From NCBI GenBank assembly GCA_963844255.1, contig CAWJNP010000069.1, positions 1 through 64,000 of the forward strand: a stretch of DNA of 64,000 nt. The letters run 5' to 3'. Positions 27,942 to 36,948 of this stretch are shown here, piece by piece. The position numbers were made by a program, and so were the translations under genes. Under the pieces are notes generated by a model. The model was not told the origin of the DNA, made no database searches, and was given only the letters and a program-made list of their open reading frames with translations. Source of the DNA: SZAS-79 sp963844255. GTDB taxonomy: Bacteria > Pseudomonadota > Gammaproteobacteria > Burkholderiales > SG8-39. How positions within the stretch are numbered: the stretch's first letter is position 1; every line of letters begins with the position of its first letter.

Positions 27942-28772
27942 ATGGCACTGGTCGCGATTACACGTGAAATGGGATCCCTCGGAATCGATGTCGGACAGAA
28001 TATCGCCGCGTCGCTCGGTGTACCGCTGATACACCACGAGATCATTGACGTAGTCGCAGACAAGATGCGCGTACGACGAAGCCACGTCGTGCGGATGCTC
28101 GATGGCAAAGCGACCCTGTACGAGAAACTGACTGCGGCGGACACCAAGGCGTCGCTGCTCACCGCCGCGGAAATTCTCGACCTCGCCTGCGATCCGCGCG
28201 GCGCGGTGCTGCGCGGATGGGGTGCAGCCTTCCTGCTGCACAGCGTGCCGCACGCAGTCTGTGCGCGTGTTTGCGCACCTCGCTGGCTGCGAACGCAGAG
28301 GATGATGGAGCGCCTCAACACGGACGATCCTCAGGCAGCTGAAACAGAAGTCCGGCTGAACGACGAAGCCCATGCGGCCGTCATGAAGCGCAATCTCAAC
28401 GTCGATACGCAGAACGCCGAAAACTACGATGTCGTACTCAGTACCGAACGCCTGAGCGTCGACGACGCGACCGAAGAACTCCTCCACGTGACCAGGAACC
28501 ACGCATTCGACGAAACGGAGGCTTCCCGGCAGAAGCTTCTGGATCTCAGGCTGCAGGCGCACGTCCGGGTTGCGCTGAGGATCCATCCCCGCACAAGGGA
28601 TGCCAGGGTCGGCATCTCCGCACGCCGGGGAATCGTGACGCTCAGCGGAATTGTCCGCAACGAGGCTGACCAGCGCGAAATCGTACAGGTCGCGACTGCG
28701 GTGGATTCGGTGGAAGAGGTGCGACCGGACCTTCGCGCAGCCGATGCCTCCAGACCCTGGGGAAACGGGTAA
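27942..28772 (+). CDS. Cytidylate-kinase-like protein with C-terminal BON domain
   Basis: 276 residues. The N-terminal part resembles the cytidylate-kinase-like (AAA-derived) family: VAITREMGSLGIDVGQNIAA, SLGVPLIHHEIIDVVADKM, and a distal NVDTQNAENYDVVLSTERLS matching the family C-terminal signature. The nucleotide loop is atypical (GSLG rather than GSGG) and the middle is shortened around GWGAAFLL. Residues about 205-270 form a BON domain (VRVALRIHPRTRDARVGISA, RRGIVTLSGIVRNEADQREI). BON domains usually bind membranes or peptidoglycan, so a fusion to a cytosolic kinase fold is unusual. A G-rich ribosome site precedes the ATG. Confidence 0.75.
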   Translation: MALVAITREMGSLGIDVGQNIAASLGVPLIHHEIIDVVADKMRVRRSHVVRMLDGKATLYEKLTAADTKASLLTAAEILDLACDPRGAVLRGWGAAFLLHSVPHAVCARVCAPRWLRTQRMMERLNTDDPQAAETEVRLNDEAHAAVMKRNLNVDTQNAENYDVVLSTERLSVDDATEELLHVTRNHAFDETEASRQKLLDLRLQAHVRVALRIHPRTRDARVGISARRGIVTLSGIVRNEADQREIVQVATAVDSVEEVRPDLRAADASRPWGNG

Positions 28773-28833
28773 GTCGAACGCAGCCCGTCGCCTGTTTCAC
28801 CGATTCGATGACTTCGTCGTGCACAATCCGTCC

Positions 28834-29580
28834 ATGTCGGTCTTCGAAATTGCCCTGCTCACCGCAGCCGCGTTCTGCACCTCTGCGCTGACGGCGGTAG
28901 TGGGTGCGGGTGGCGGTACCGCGCTGATTGCACTGATGCTGCAGCTGATGTCGCCTGCCGCGGCAATTCCGGTGCATGGCGCAGTACAACTCGCATCGAA
29001 CACCTCGCGTGCCTGGATGCTCAGGCGGCATATGGCCTGGCCGATCATCGTCCGCTTTGCCGCGCTGATGCCCTTTGGTGTGGCCCTCGGCCTGCTACTG
29101 TTTCAGGGACTCCCCACAGCAGTCGTACAGATGCTGATCGGCTGCTTCGTGCTGGTATCGCTCGCTACACGCCAGCTCAGGGTGCTTGCGGACAAGGAAC
29201 TGCCCCTCTGGGCGTTCGTGCCGGTGGGCTTCGTGACCGGCATCCTCAACATGGTCGTCGGCGTGATCGCGCCGATCCTCGGGGTGCTGGTCATCCGCAA
29301 GGACCTGGACAAGGAGGGCATGGTGGCCACACTGAGCTTTTTCGGATTCATCGGCAACCTGCTGAAGATCGCGGGGTTCACGCTGGTCGGATTCAGCTTC
29401 CGGACATACGGGCCGGTGATACTCTGCATGGTCCCCGCTGCGATCCTCGGGACGCGCCTCGGTGGCGTACTTCTTGGCAGAATGAACGAGCGGATCTTTC
29501 GCCTCGCATTCCGTACCGTGCTGATCGCCCTCGCAGTTAAACTGATCGCCTGGGACGGACTGGCCCGCATTCTGCAGTGA
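28834..29580 (+). CDS. TSUP-family (TauE/SafE-like) membrane permease
   Basis: About 248 residues with eight hydrophobic segments in two halves. Seen: LTAAAFCTSALTAVVGAGGG (first half with the glycine-rich loop) and LWAFVPVGFVTGILNMVVGV (second half repeat), typical of TauE/SafE/TSUP proteins that export sulfite or organosulfur anions or move other small organic anions. The start is uncertain; ATG 28834 gives a normal family N-terminus, and an in-frame ATG at 28744 would overlap the kinase-like gene. Confidence 0.85.
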   Translation: MSVFEIALLTAAAFCTSALTAVVGAGGGTALIALMLQLMSPAAAIPVHGAVQLASNTSRAWMLRRHMAWPIIVRFAALMPFGVALGLLLFQGLPTAVVQMLIGCFVLVSLATRQLRVLADKELPLWAFVPVGFVTGILNMVVGVIAPILGVLVIRKDLDKEGMVATLSFFGFIGNLLKIAGFTLVGFSFRTYGPVILCMVPAAILGTRLGGVLLGRMNERIFRLAFRTVLIALAVKLIAWDGLARILQ

Positions 29581-29626
29581 GCATCGCCCGAACGGCGGAC
29601 CTGACACACAAGGAGAACCTGCACGC

Positions 29627-30631
29627 ATGAAAGCCATCGTTTGCCATACCTTCGGCGACTACCACGACCTGAAGGTCGAGAATATTGAAGCGCCCGCCCT
29701 GCTCTCCCGCGGCGTGCGGATCGCGGTCGAGGCCGCCAGCGTCAGCTTCGCCACCAGCCTGTGGATTGCCGGCAAGTATCAGCACAAGCCGCCGTTGCCG
29801 TTTGTACCTGGCGGCGAATACGTCGGCACGGTGCTCGAATGCGATGTGGCGGCCACACGCTTCAAGCCCGGTGACCGGGTACTGGCAATCGCAGGCTGGG
29901 GCGGCTACGCGGAAGAGGCAGTCGTGACGGAACATACGGTCTACCCGATACCCGCGACGATCCCGGCGGGCGAGGCGCTGCATCTGGCCACGTCGTACGC
30001 CACGGCCTACGGCGCATTCGCATGGCGCGCGAAACTCGCGACGGGCGAGACACTTCTGGTGCTCGCGGCTGCCGGTGGCGTCGGGCTTGCGGCGGTCGAA
30101 CTGGGGCGCGTCATGGGGGCCGACGTGATCGCTGCTGCCGGTGGCGCGGAGAAATGCGCGCTGGCGGTCGCGCACGGCGCGCGCGCTGCGATCGATTACC
30201 GCAGCGCCGACCTGCGCGCCGAAATCGCGCGCTTGACTGATGGCCGCGGCGTCGATGTCGTGTTCGACCCGGTCGGCGGTGCAAGCTTCGATGCCGCGAT
30301 GCGCAGCCTCGCACCGGGTGGCCGGCACGTCGTGATCGGCTTTGCCAGCGGCAGCATCCCTCAAGTCCCCGCGAACATCCTGCTGGTGAAAAACATCTCG
30401 GTCATGGGCTTCAACATCGGCATGTGGTACGGCTGGTCGAAGGATGACCGGCGGGCCGAGTTCGAAGCGGATATGCGCGGGGCCTTCTCGCAGATTTTCC
30501 AGTGGCACGCGGAGGGCAAATTGAAGCCGGTGGTGTCAGGGACATATCCACTCGAGCAATTTGCAAAGGCGCAGGATCGCGTCGCCGAGCGCGGGTCAGT
30601 CGGAAAAATGGTGCTCCAGATCGCCCGCTGA
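29627..30631 (+). CDS. NADPH:quinone oxidoreductase (medium-chain dehydrogenase/reductase family)
   Basis: 334 residues. Seen: the GroES-like N-terminal domain (PFVPGGEYVGTVLECD), the nucleotide-binding fold LVLAAAGGVGLAAVELGRVM, FDPVGGASFDAAMRSLAPGG and a C-terminal region typical of QOR/zeta-crystallin-like proteins. The structural zinc cysteines are absent, as usual in this subfamily. AAGGAGAA lies upstream of the ATG. The substrate may be a quinone or an enoyl thioester. Confidence 0.92.
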   Translation: MKAIVCHTFGDYHDLKVENIEAPALLSRGVRIAVEAASVSFATSLWIAGKYQHKPPLPFVPGGEYVGTVLECDVAATRFKPGDRVLAIAGWGGYAEEAVVTEHTVYPIPATIPAGEALHLATSYATAYGAFAWRAKLATGETLLVLAAAGGVGLAAVELGRVMGADVIAAAGGAEKCALAVAHGARAAIDYRSADLRAEIARLTDGRGVDVVFDPVGGASFDAAMRSLAPGGRHVVIGFASGSIPQVPANILLVKNISVMGFNIGMWYGWSKDDRRAEFEADMRGAFSQIFQWHAEGKLKPVVSGTYPLEQFAKAQDRVAERGSVGKMVLQIAR

Positions 30632-30670
30632 CGCAGCGCGCGATCCGGTGGGCTGCCCTAACCTGCCGGT

Positions 30671-31645
30671 TCAGTCCGCCTTGATCCCGGCGGCGCGCAC
30701 CACCTTGCTCCAGCGCGCCTGTTCCTTCTTCACGTAGGCACCATATTCGGCCGGCGTCGAGCCGATCGCTTCGGCGTCGTCCGCCGCAAATCTCTCGAGC
30801 ACCCTGGGACTCTTGGCCGCCTTTGCCGCTTCCATGGCCAGACGCCGGATGATCGGCTCGGGCGTTTTGGCCGGCGCGTTCAGCCCATACCACTGGGAAG
30901 TCTCGAAACCGGGATAGCCCTGCTCGGCCACGGTACCGACATTCGGAAGGGTATGCAGGCGCGACGGCGTGCCCACGGCGATGACGCGCAGCTTGCCGGA
31001 TTTCACGTGCGGCATCAGGGGCGGCGTACCCGCAGAAGCCGCCTGGGTGCGTCCGGCAACGAGATCGATGACGTTCGGACCGGTACCTTTGTACGGCACA
31101 TGCTGGATGTCGATGCCGGTTACCTGTTTCAGGTATTCCATTGCCAGATGCCCGGCCGAACCATTGCCCGCGCTGCCGTAGTACATCCTGCCGGGGTCCT
31201 TCTTCGCCAGCGCGACGAATTCGCGCAGATCCTTTGCCGGCACGCTTTCATGCACCACGAAGATTGCCGGGACGATCGCAAGCAGGGACACCGGCGCGAA
31301 GTCGCGATCCACGTCGTAAGGCAGCTTGGTGTACATGAATGGATTCATGGCCAGCGAGCCCACGTGGCCGATGATCAGCGTGTAACCGTCCGGATCGGAT
31401 TTCGCGACTTCGAGCATCGCGATGTTCCCTCCGCCGCCGGGCTTGTTGTCGACGATGATGGCCTGGCCCAGCCCCTTCTCCATTTCCGCCGCGATCGAGC
31501 GCGCGACGATCGACGAACTGCCGCCCGGCGCGAAAGGCACTACCAGGCGGATCGGCTTGGCGGGGTAGTTCTGCGCGCCCGCGGCCAGCGGCATGAGGCA
31601 CGCGATGACTACCGGCAACAGATGGCGCCAGGTCCTTGGTTTCAA
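30671..31645 (-). CDS. Bug/TctC-family periplasmic solute receptor
   Basis: 324 residues with a signal peptide (cleavage near AGAQN). Seen: the family hallmark YPAKPIRLVVPFAPGGSSSI, VDNKPGGGGNIAMLEVAKSD, YGSAGNGSAGHLAMEYLKQV and DIQHVPYKGTGPNVIDLVAG. Bug receptors bind carboxylates and are greatly expanded in Bordetella and its relatives. The start is a TTG at 31645, directly after the TAA of the malic enzyme gene, which implies strong translational coupling. No TctAB permease gene is present in the window. Confidence 0.93.
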   Translation of the reverse strand: MKPRTWRHLLPVVIACLMPLAAGAQNYPAKPIRLVVPFAPGGSSSIVARSIAAEMEKGLGQAIIVDNKPGGGGNIAMLEVAKSDPDGYTLIIGHVGSLAMNPFMYTKLPYDVDRDFAPVSLLAIVPAIFVVHESVPAKDLREFVALAKKDPGRMYYGSAGNGSAGHLAMEYLKQVTGIDIQHVPYKGTGPNVIDLVAGRTQAASAGTPPLMPHVKSGKLRVIAVGTPSRLHTLPNVGTVAEQGYPGFETSQWYGLNAPAKTPEPIIRRLAMEAAKAAKSPRVLERFAADDAEAIGSTPAEYGAYVKKEQARWSKVVRAAGIKAD

Positions 31646-33280
31646 TTAGGCGCGCTCACGTTCGCGAATTGCGCCTGCCACCGCCTCGGAAACGGCAGGC
31701 ACCACGCGGGGGTCGAGCGGATCGACGATGATGCGATCCGCCGTCACCTCGCCGAGCAATTCGGCAATCGCGCGGGCGGCCACCACGTAGTCCGACCGTT
31801 GGTATGAGGTGGCATCGGTCAGGAAGCCACCGGCCTTGTGAATCGACGGGAACCCGAGAACGTTGTTGACCCCATTGGGAACGTCCGAGCGACCGGTTCC
31901 GACGAACGCTGCACCCGCATCGCGGAATCTTTTATATGCGATGGCGACGTCTTCATGAATCGTCGTCAGAATTTCCGGATTGGGATTGGCCATCGAGATG
32001 ATTCCGGGACGTTCGTTCATCATGCGCATGTGCTGCACGGTAAACGGAGTCCGCTTGCCGGCTTCCGCAGCAGACAAGCCCACGTAGATGTCCGCGCCCT
32101 GGAGCCCGTTCTCCCAGGACCCGGTACGCCCGGAGGCGTTGATGATGGCTGCAAGCTGGTTCTTTTCGTCGTTCATCCCGGCCTTGCGGCCGGCATGCAA
32201 CAGCCCTTTGGAGTCAGCCATCTGCATGGAGCCGGGATTGACACCGGCCGCGATCATGATGAGCGCAACGCCAATGGCGCCTGCACCGGCGCCCTGAAAA
32301 TGGATGGCCAGTTCGCTCAACGGCTTGCCCGTCAATTTTGCCCCATTGATGAGCGCAGCAGCGACCACGATTCCCGTACCCCATTGATCATCGTCGAAAA
32401 CGGGGATGGCGATCTTGTCCTGAAGTTTTCTTTCAACCTCGAAAGAGTGCGGCGAGGACAGGTCCTCAAGATTGATTGAGCCGCCGCGCTCAGGCAGAAT
32501 TTTGGTGAGCAATTCGACGATTTTGTCTGGGTCGGTTTCATCCAGTACCAGGCTGATCGCCGGAATATCCGCGAGGCCTGCAATCAGTATGGCCTTCCCG
32601 GTCATGACCGGGGCACCGGGCTGGGGTCCGATATCGCCCAGGCCAAGGATGGCGGTTCCGTCGGTGATGATGTAGACCGCCTTGCCGATGGCGGCGATCT
32701 TTTCCTTGATGGCGGCCAGATTGGATGCGCGACTGACCGGAATGATCAAATTCGTGTGTGACAGCGCCTTGGCAAGACTGTAGAGCGCGTTGGCCCTGCG
32801 CAAGACGGCTTGTCGAGCCCGATCATCGGCAATATCTGCCGCAAACAAGCGCAAGTCGATCGATTCCCACAGAAGGTGTTTGATGATGTTGCAAATGAAT
32901 CCGACACCCGGCGTGTAGACCTCCGCGAGCACCTTCAGCGAAGGAACCCTGACGCGGCGCTCATCGCCGACCGGATAGCAGGGGTAGTGAATTGCGTCCA
33001 GATAGGATTGGACGAAGTCCGTCGTGGCGCCGCCCTGGTAACCGCCGGCAAGGTACGGCATCGACGATCGAAAACTGGCATGGCCGGGCACATTGAAGCG
33101 CCTGAGAATTTCGGAGACCTGCTCGGGCGAAATCAGCTTGTCGTTGCCATGCTGCACGATGCCGAGTTTGCGGACGATGGCAGCAATCTCAGGTGAATTC
33201 GGGAATTGGCGCACCGGCTTGGACAGACTCACCTCGAAAGGCTCGAGGGACATTGCGGTTGGTTTCCCTGGCAGGCTCAT
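31646..33280 (-). CDS. Malic-enzyme-family protein (divergent)
   Basis: 544 residues. Oxidative decarboxylation of malate to pyruvate is the family reaction. Seen: VLAEVYTPGVGFICNIIKHL (catalytic Tyr region), YIITDGTAILGLGDIGPQPG, VMTGKAILIAGLADIPAISL (Lys region), the metal site PVFDDDQWGTGIVVAAALIN and the NAD(P) loop FQGAGAGAIGVALIMIAAGV. The usual DDxQHGTA or DDIQGT reads DDQWGTG here, with Trp in the His position. The N-terminal 90 residues are longer than in compact bacterial enzymes. GAGGAAG precedes the ATG. Confidence 0.85.
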   Translation of the reverse strand: MSLPGKPTAMSLEPFEVSLSKPVRQFPNSPEIAAIVRKLGIVQHGNDKLISPEQVSEILRRFNVPGHASFRSSMPYLAGGYQGGATTDFVQSYLDAIHYPCYPVGDERRVRVPSLKVLAEVYTPGVGFICNIIKHLLWESIDLRLFAADIADDRARQAVLRRANALYSLAKALSHTNLIIPVSRASNLAAIKEKIAAIGKAVYIITDGTAILGLGDIGPQPGAPVMTGKAILIAGLADIPAISLVLDETDPDKIVELLTKILPERGGSINLEDLSSPHSFEVERKLQDKIAIPVFDDDQWGTGIVVAAALINGAKLTGKPLSELAIHFQGAGAGAIGVALIMIAAGVNPGSMQMADSKGLLHAGRKAGMNDEKNQLAAIINASGRTGSWENGLQGADIYVGLSAAEAGKRTPFTVQHMRMMNERPGIISMANPNPEILTTIHEDVAIAYKRFRDAGAAFVGTGRSDVPNGVNNVLGFPSIHKAGGFLTDATSYQRSDYVVAARAIAELLGEVTADRIIVDPLDPRVVPAVSEAVAGAIRERERA

Positions 33281-33530
33281 TTTGTCTTCCTCAAAAGTCG
33301 GCAGCTTACGCCCTCGACTCGATCAGCGTCCACGTCGTGTTGACGTTGCCTGATCGCGCCGCCCGGTGTGCGGCGTATGGCGGTCCGCGGCTGCCGGACG
33401 GAATCGACGCGTAGTCCTGATTCGGTCTAGACTCCGGAGCATAAAACTCCTGAGGAATCAGGAATGCTCAAAGCCGTGGCGCTTGTCTGCGGCATTGCAA
33501 CCTGCCTTTCATCCATAGCGGAGCGGCGTC

Positions 33531-34715
33531 ATGGACCTGAACTACTCCAAAGAAGAACTCGCCTTTCGCGACGAAGTCCGTGGCTGGCTGAAAGAAAGCC
33601 TTCCTGGCGACCTGCGCAACAGGGTCACCGGCGGCCGTGACCTGGGCCGGGAGGACCTGCTGCGCTGGCATCGGATTCTGGCTCGCAAAGGCTGGGTAGC
33701 ACCGGCCTGGCCTCAGGAATGGGGCGGCACCGGCTGGAACGTCGCGCAGCGCTTCATATTCGAAGAGGAATGCGGCTACGCGGGTACGCCACCGCTGATT
33801 TCCTTTGGCCTGGCCATGTGCGGCCCAGTCCTGCTGAAGTTCGGGACCGATGCGCAAAAGAAGCGCTTCCTGCCGCGGATCTACGACGGCGAGGACGTCT
33901 GGTGCCAGGGCTATTCCGAGCCGGGTTCGGGATCCGACCTCGCCTCGCTCAAGACCACGGCGACCCGGCAAGGCGACCGATACATCGTCAACGGCCAGAA
34001 GATCTGGACCTCAGGCGCGCACTACGCGGACTGGATCTTCTGCCTGGTGCGTACCGAGTCGAGGCTGGCCAAGCGCCAGGAGGGCATCTCGTTCCTGCTG
34101 ATCGACATGAAGACGCCGGGGATCACCGTGCGCCCGCTGATGCTCATGGCAAGCGCACACCATGTGAACGAAGTGTTCTTCGACAACGTCGAAGTGCCGG
34201 CGGAAAACCTGGTGTTCGAGGAAGGCAAGGGCTGGACCGTGGCCAAGTACCTGCTCGGGCACGAACGCATGAACACCGCGCGCATTGGCAGCTCCAAGCG
34301 CGAACTCGTCCAGCTCAAGGCGTTTGCGGCAAAGCAGATGTCCGGCGGGCGTTCGCTGATGGAGGACACCCGCTTTCGCGACAAGGTGGCGTTGCTGGAA
34401 GTCGAGCTGCTGGCCCTCGAAATTACCAACCTCAGGTTCCTCGACCAGATGCGTCGTACCGGGCAGCCGCCAGGCGCCGATGTATCGATGCTGAAGATCA
34501 AGGGCACCGAAATACAGCAGGCGCTGACCGAACTCATGATGCAGGCCGCGGGGCCGATGGCGCAGCCCTACCAGCCTGTAGATGGACCCGGCGACTTCGA
34601 TGAGTACGCCGCCGTGCTCGCGCCGCGCTACTGCAATTTCCGCAAGACCTCGATCTATGCCGGCTCGAACGAAATCCAGAGGAACATCATTGCCAAGATG
34701 ACTTTGGGGCTATGA
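33531..34715 (+). CDS. Acyl-CoA dehydrogenase
   Basis: 394-residue flavoprotein that oxidises an acyl-CoA to a 2-enoyl-CoA. Seen: N-terminal helical domain, APAWPQEWGGTGWNVAQRFI, the FAD/substrate strand WCQGYSEPGSGSDLASLKTT, GQKIWTSGAHYADWIFCLVR, HERMNTARIGSSKRELVQLK and the C-terminal IYAGSNEIQRNIIAKMTLGL. It resembles the long-chain/CaiA-type branch. Electrons should go to ETF or another acceptor. It faces, tail to tail, the NarI-like/HdrD-like membrane module. Confidence 0.95.
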   Translation: MDLNYSKEELAFRDEVRGWLKESLPGDLRNRVTGGRDLGREDLLRWHRILARKGWVAPAWPQEWGGTGWNVAQRFIFEEECGYAGTPPLISFGLAMCGPVLLKFGTDAQKKRFLPRIYDGEDVWCQGYSEPGSGSDLASLKTTATRQGDRYIVNGQKIWTSGAHYADWIFCLVRTESRLAKRQEGISFLLIDMKTPGITVRPLMLMASAHHVNEVFFDNVEVPAENLVFEEGKGWTVAKYLLGHERMNTARIGSSKRELVQLKAFAAKQMSGGRSLMEDTRFRDKVALLEVELLALEITNLRFLDQMRRTGQPPGADVSMLKIKGTEIQQALTELMMQAAGPMAQPYQPVDGPGDFDEYAAVLAPRYCNFRKTSIYAGSNEIQRNIIAKMTLGL

Positions 34716-34788
34716 CGACCGGATTCCACGCGCCCCTGCACTGACACCTGCGGCCCCGTCGCCGCGCGGATCGACGCAGGTTCGCCCT

Positions 34789-36093
34789 TCAATCCGCGAG
34801 ATTATCTGCCACCAGTTCCAGCAGGCTTTCGGCGGTCTTGCCCCACTGCGCGTGCTTCGCGCCCATGTTCAGCGTGATGCGACACTGTCCACAACTGGTG
34901 ACAAAGTGCTCGGCGCCGGTTGCGTCGACCTGGCTGCGCTTCATGTCGAATACCTTGTGGCGCAGTGGTGCCGCGCGCTGGTTCGATACGACACCACCAC
35001 CCCCGCCACAGCAAAAGCCCGTCACGCCGTGGTTTTGCAGCTCGATCAATTCGAACCCGAGCGCAGCCATCACGCGCCGTGCCGCGGCTTCCAGACCGCC
35101 CCGCCGCACGATCTGGCAGGGGTCGTGAAAGGTCCCGGTTTCGCCGATCTGCTTCACTTTGATACGGCCGGCGGCCAGTTCCTCGTCCAGAAACTCGGTC
35201 ATGTGGATGATGCGGACCGGCAGTTCCTTGCCATACCATTTGGCGGCCTCCCAGCGCGCCGCCCCGTACGCGTGGCCGCATTCGGGCAGCAATATTGTCT
35301 TTGCGCCGATCTTCTGCGCAGTGTCGACCAGGGCACGAGTGAGCCGTTCCTGCAATTCAAGATCGCCATTGTTGAAACCGACGTTCGATGCGTCGAACCC
35401 GCCCCGTTGCATCGTCCACTTAGCACCCGTACGGTTCAGAATCTTCGCAGCGGCCGCGAGGGATTTCGTATGCTCACTCAATTCTGCCGGCGCAGCGGTG
35501 ACAAGAATGTCGGCCTCCGGCAGATCACACGGAATCTCTACGCCATGCTGCTGCGCCACCTCCGCGAGGATGTCAGGCAGATCTTCCGCCGGTGTCGCAG
35601 TGCTGCCCCACTGCCGCGCCGTGCGGTCCATCAAGGCCAATCGATCGGGAAGCAACCCGGCCTTGAACATGCCGTGACGCGCTTCCTTCACCAGTTCGGC
35701 GATGTCGATACCCATCGGACAGACGAGGGTGCAGCGACCACACATGTTGCACGAGTCGTAAATCAACTCCTGCCAGTTCTCGAGGTCCGCGATCCCGGGT
35801 TTCTTCGCCAGCCCGAGAGCGCGTACCAGCGGCGCAAACGGACTGGCCTCGCGCAGGTACGCGCGGCGCAGGGGCTCGAGTTTGAGCACCGGCGTGTACT
35901 TCGCATCGCCCGTCGCAAGGTAAAAATGGCAGGCGTCCGCGCACAAGCCACAGTGCACGCAGGACTCGAGATGCAGCGCGGTCGTCACGCCAAACTCGCG
36001 TACAAAGCTGCCGATCGCGGCTTCGACCCGCTGTTCGTCGCTCTGCTCACCCTGCTTGTCGAACGCCGGCTTTCCGGCTGCAATCTGATTCAT
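34789..36093 (-). CDS. HdrD/DsrK-like Fe-S oxidoreductase (4Fe-4S dicluster plus CCG domains)
   Basis: 434 residues. The N-terminal half has two 4Fe-4S motifs, CVHCGLCADACHFYL and CNMCGRCTLVCPMGI. The C-terminal half has the Cys-rich (CCG) domain seen in heterodisulfide reductase: FHDPCQIVRRG, GFCCGGGGGVVSNQ and SCGQCRITL; the first CCG copy is degenerate (LPECGHAYG). ATG 36093 overlaps the stop of the membrane partner (ATGA). Relatives pair with b-type cytochromes and pass electrons between a soluble donor and the quinone pool. The nearby acyl-CoA dehydrogenase suggests an ETF-type partner, as inference. Confidence 0.9.
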   Translation of the reverse strand: MNQIAAGKPAFDKQGEQSDEQRVEAAIGSFVREFGVTTALHLESCVHCGLCADACHFYLATGDAKYTPVLKLEPLRRAYLREASPFAPLVRALGLAKKPGIADLENWQELIYDSCNMCGRCTLVCPMGIDIAELVKEARHGMFKAGLLPDRLALMDRTARQWGSTATPAEDLPDILAEVAQQHGVEIPCDLPEADILVTAAPAELSEHTKSLAAAAKILNRTGAKWTMQRGGFDASNVGFNNGDLELQERLTRALVDTAQKIGAKTILLPECGHAYGAARWEAAKWYGKELPVRIIHMTEFLDEELAAGRIKVKQIGETGTFHDPCQIVRRGGLEAAARRVMAALGFELIELQNHGVTGFCCGGGGGVVSNQRAAPLRHKVFDMKRSQVDATGAEHFVTSCGQCRITLNMGAKHAQWGKTAESLLELVADNLAD

Positions 36094-36773
36094 GCCCGGA
36101 CCCCCCGATGGCCGAAACGAATCCCGGTGGCACCTCGCGAAAAGGCGAACAGAAACGCATGCATCAGCTTGCCGAACGGGAACCACACAAGCAGCAACTC
36201 GAGCGTCAGGAGATGGAGCGCAAGCGGCGTCCGGTACAGCACATCTGCCCGCATCAGAGAGGTCGCCGAGGGCTCAACCAACACCGCCATGCCGGTGACG
36301 ACCGGTAGAAACACAATAACCCACGTAATCCAGTCGTCGAACCCCGAAATCCTCCTTCGTACCGGATCGCTGAAGCGCAGCGCCAGGGCAAGCAGCAGGG
36401 CGACGATTGTCACGCTTGCCGACACGTACATCGCGGCATCGGGCAGCGCAGGCCACGTCAATCCGGTCACGCGCCGAACAAACGCGATATGGGGTGCATA
36501 ACCGAAAAAAACCAACGCCAGGCCGATATGAAAGACATAGCCATTGAGCGTAACGGCCAGCGTGCGCTGTGCGAACTCCCGTCGCGGCCACATGCCGCGC
36601 AGGATGGCGTGGCCTGCTGCCGCGAAGGTCGAGGGGGCACCCGCTCGGGCCGGGGAAAGATCGGGCAGGCGCGGCCTCATCAGGACGCCCACCATGCGCC
36701 ACGCCGTACCCAGCAAAAACACGGCGCCGGCAAACCATAGCGCGGGGCCGCGCGCAATTTCGAGCAGATCCAT
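36090..36773 (-). CDS. NarI/DsrM-like membrane cytochrome b subunit
   Basis: 227 residues with five or so membrane helices, of the nitrate-reductase-gamma-like family. Candidate heme-b ligands are His residues in the helices LNGYVFHIGLALVFFGYAPH and LALHLLTLELLLVWFPFGKL/MHAFLFAFS. First gene of a two-gene operon with the Fe-S protein (4-bp overlap). Expected role: menaquinone/ubiquinone-side electron transfer for the cytoplasmic Fe-S subunit. Preceded by an FNR-type promoter. Confidence 0.9.
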   Translation of the reverse strand: MDLLEIARGPALWFAGAVFLLGTAWRMVGVLMRPRLPDLSPARAGAPSTFAAAGHAILRGMWPRREFAQRTLAVTLNGYVFHIGLALVFFGYAPHIAFVRRVTGLTWPALPDAAMYVSASVTIVALLLALALRFSDPVRRRISGFDDWITWVIVFLPVVTGMAVLVEPSATSLMRADVLYRTPLALHLLTLELLLVWFPFGKLMHAFLFAFSRGATGIRFGHRGVRA

Positions 36774-36804
36774 AACGCATCCCGAAAGTAACAGTCAGTA
36801 GCCG

Positions 36805-36845
36805 AGAATAGGAAATCCGGCGGCTTGGCGCTTGACCGAGATCAA
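36805..36845 (-). promoter_or_regulatory. FNR/ANR-type promoter of the NarI-HdrD-like operon
   Basis: TTGAC-CGAG-ATCAA (36832-36845) matches the FNR consensus TTGAT-N4-ATCAA with one mismatch. On the minus strand TATTCT (36810-36805) is a fair -10. The implied start near 36797-36798 puts the box centre at about -41, the position used for class II FNR activation, and leaves a leader of about 24 nt. The gene pair is therefore predicted to be induced when oxygen is low. Confidence 0.6.
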
Positions 36846-36948
36846 ATCCAGGCCATGAGACCCGCGAGGCGCCGGCTCTGCTGCACGGCATATTGACCGG
36901 GGACTACCGGCAGGCGCAACATCCTCGACCCTCTCAACGGAGAAAACC

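Noticed and set aside
33464..33530. Signal-peptide-like start (ATG after TCAGGA) just before the acyl-CoA dehydrogenase gene
   Set aside because: After about 18 codons the frame runs into the dehydrogenase gene out of frame with no further similarity. It could at most be a leader.
34746..34781. Inverted repeat ACCTGCG/CGCAGGT between the acyl-CoA dehydrogenase and Fe-S genes
   Set aside because: A 7-bp stem with a 22-nt loop and no T-run is too weak to call a terminator.
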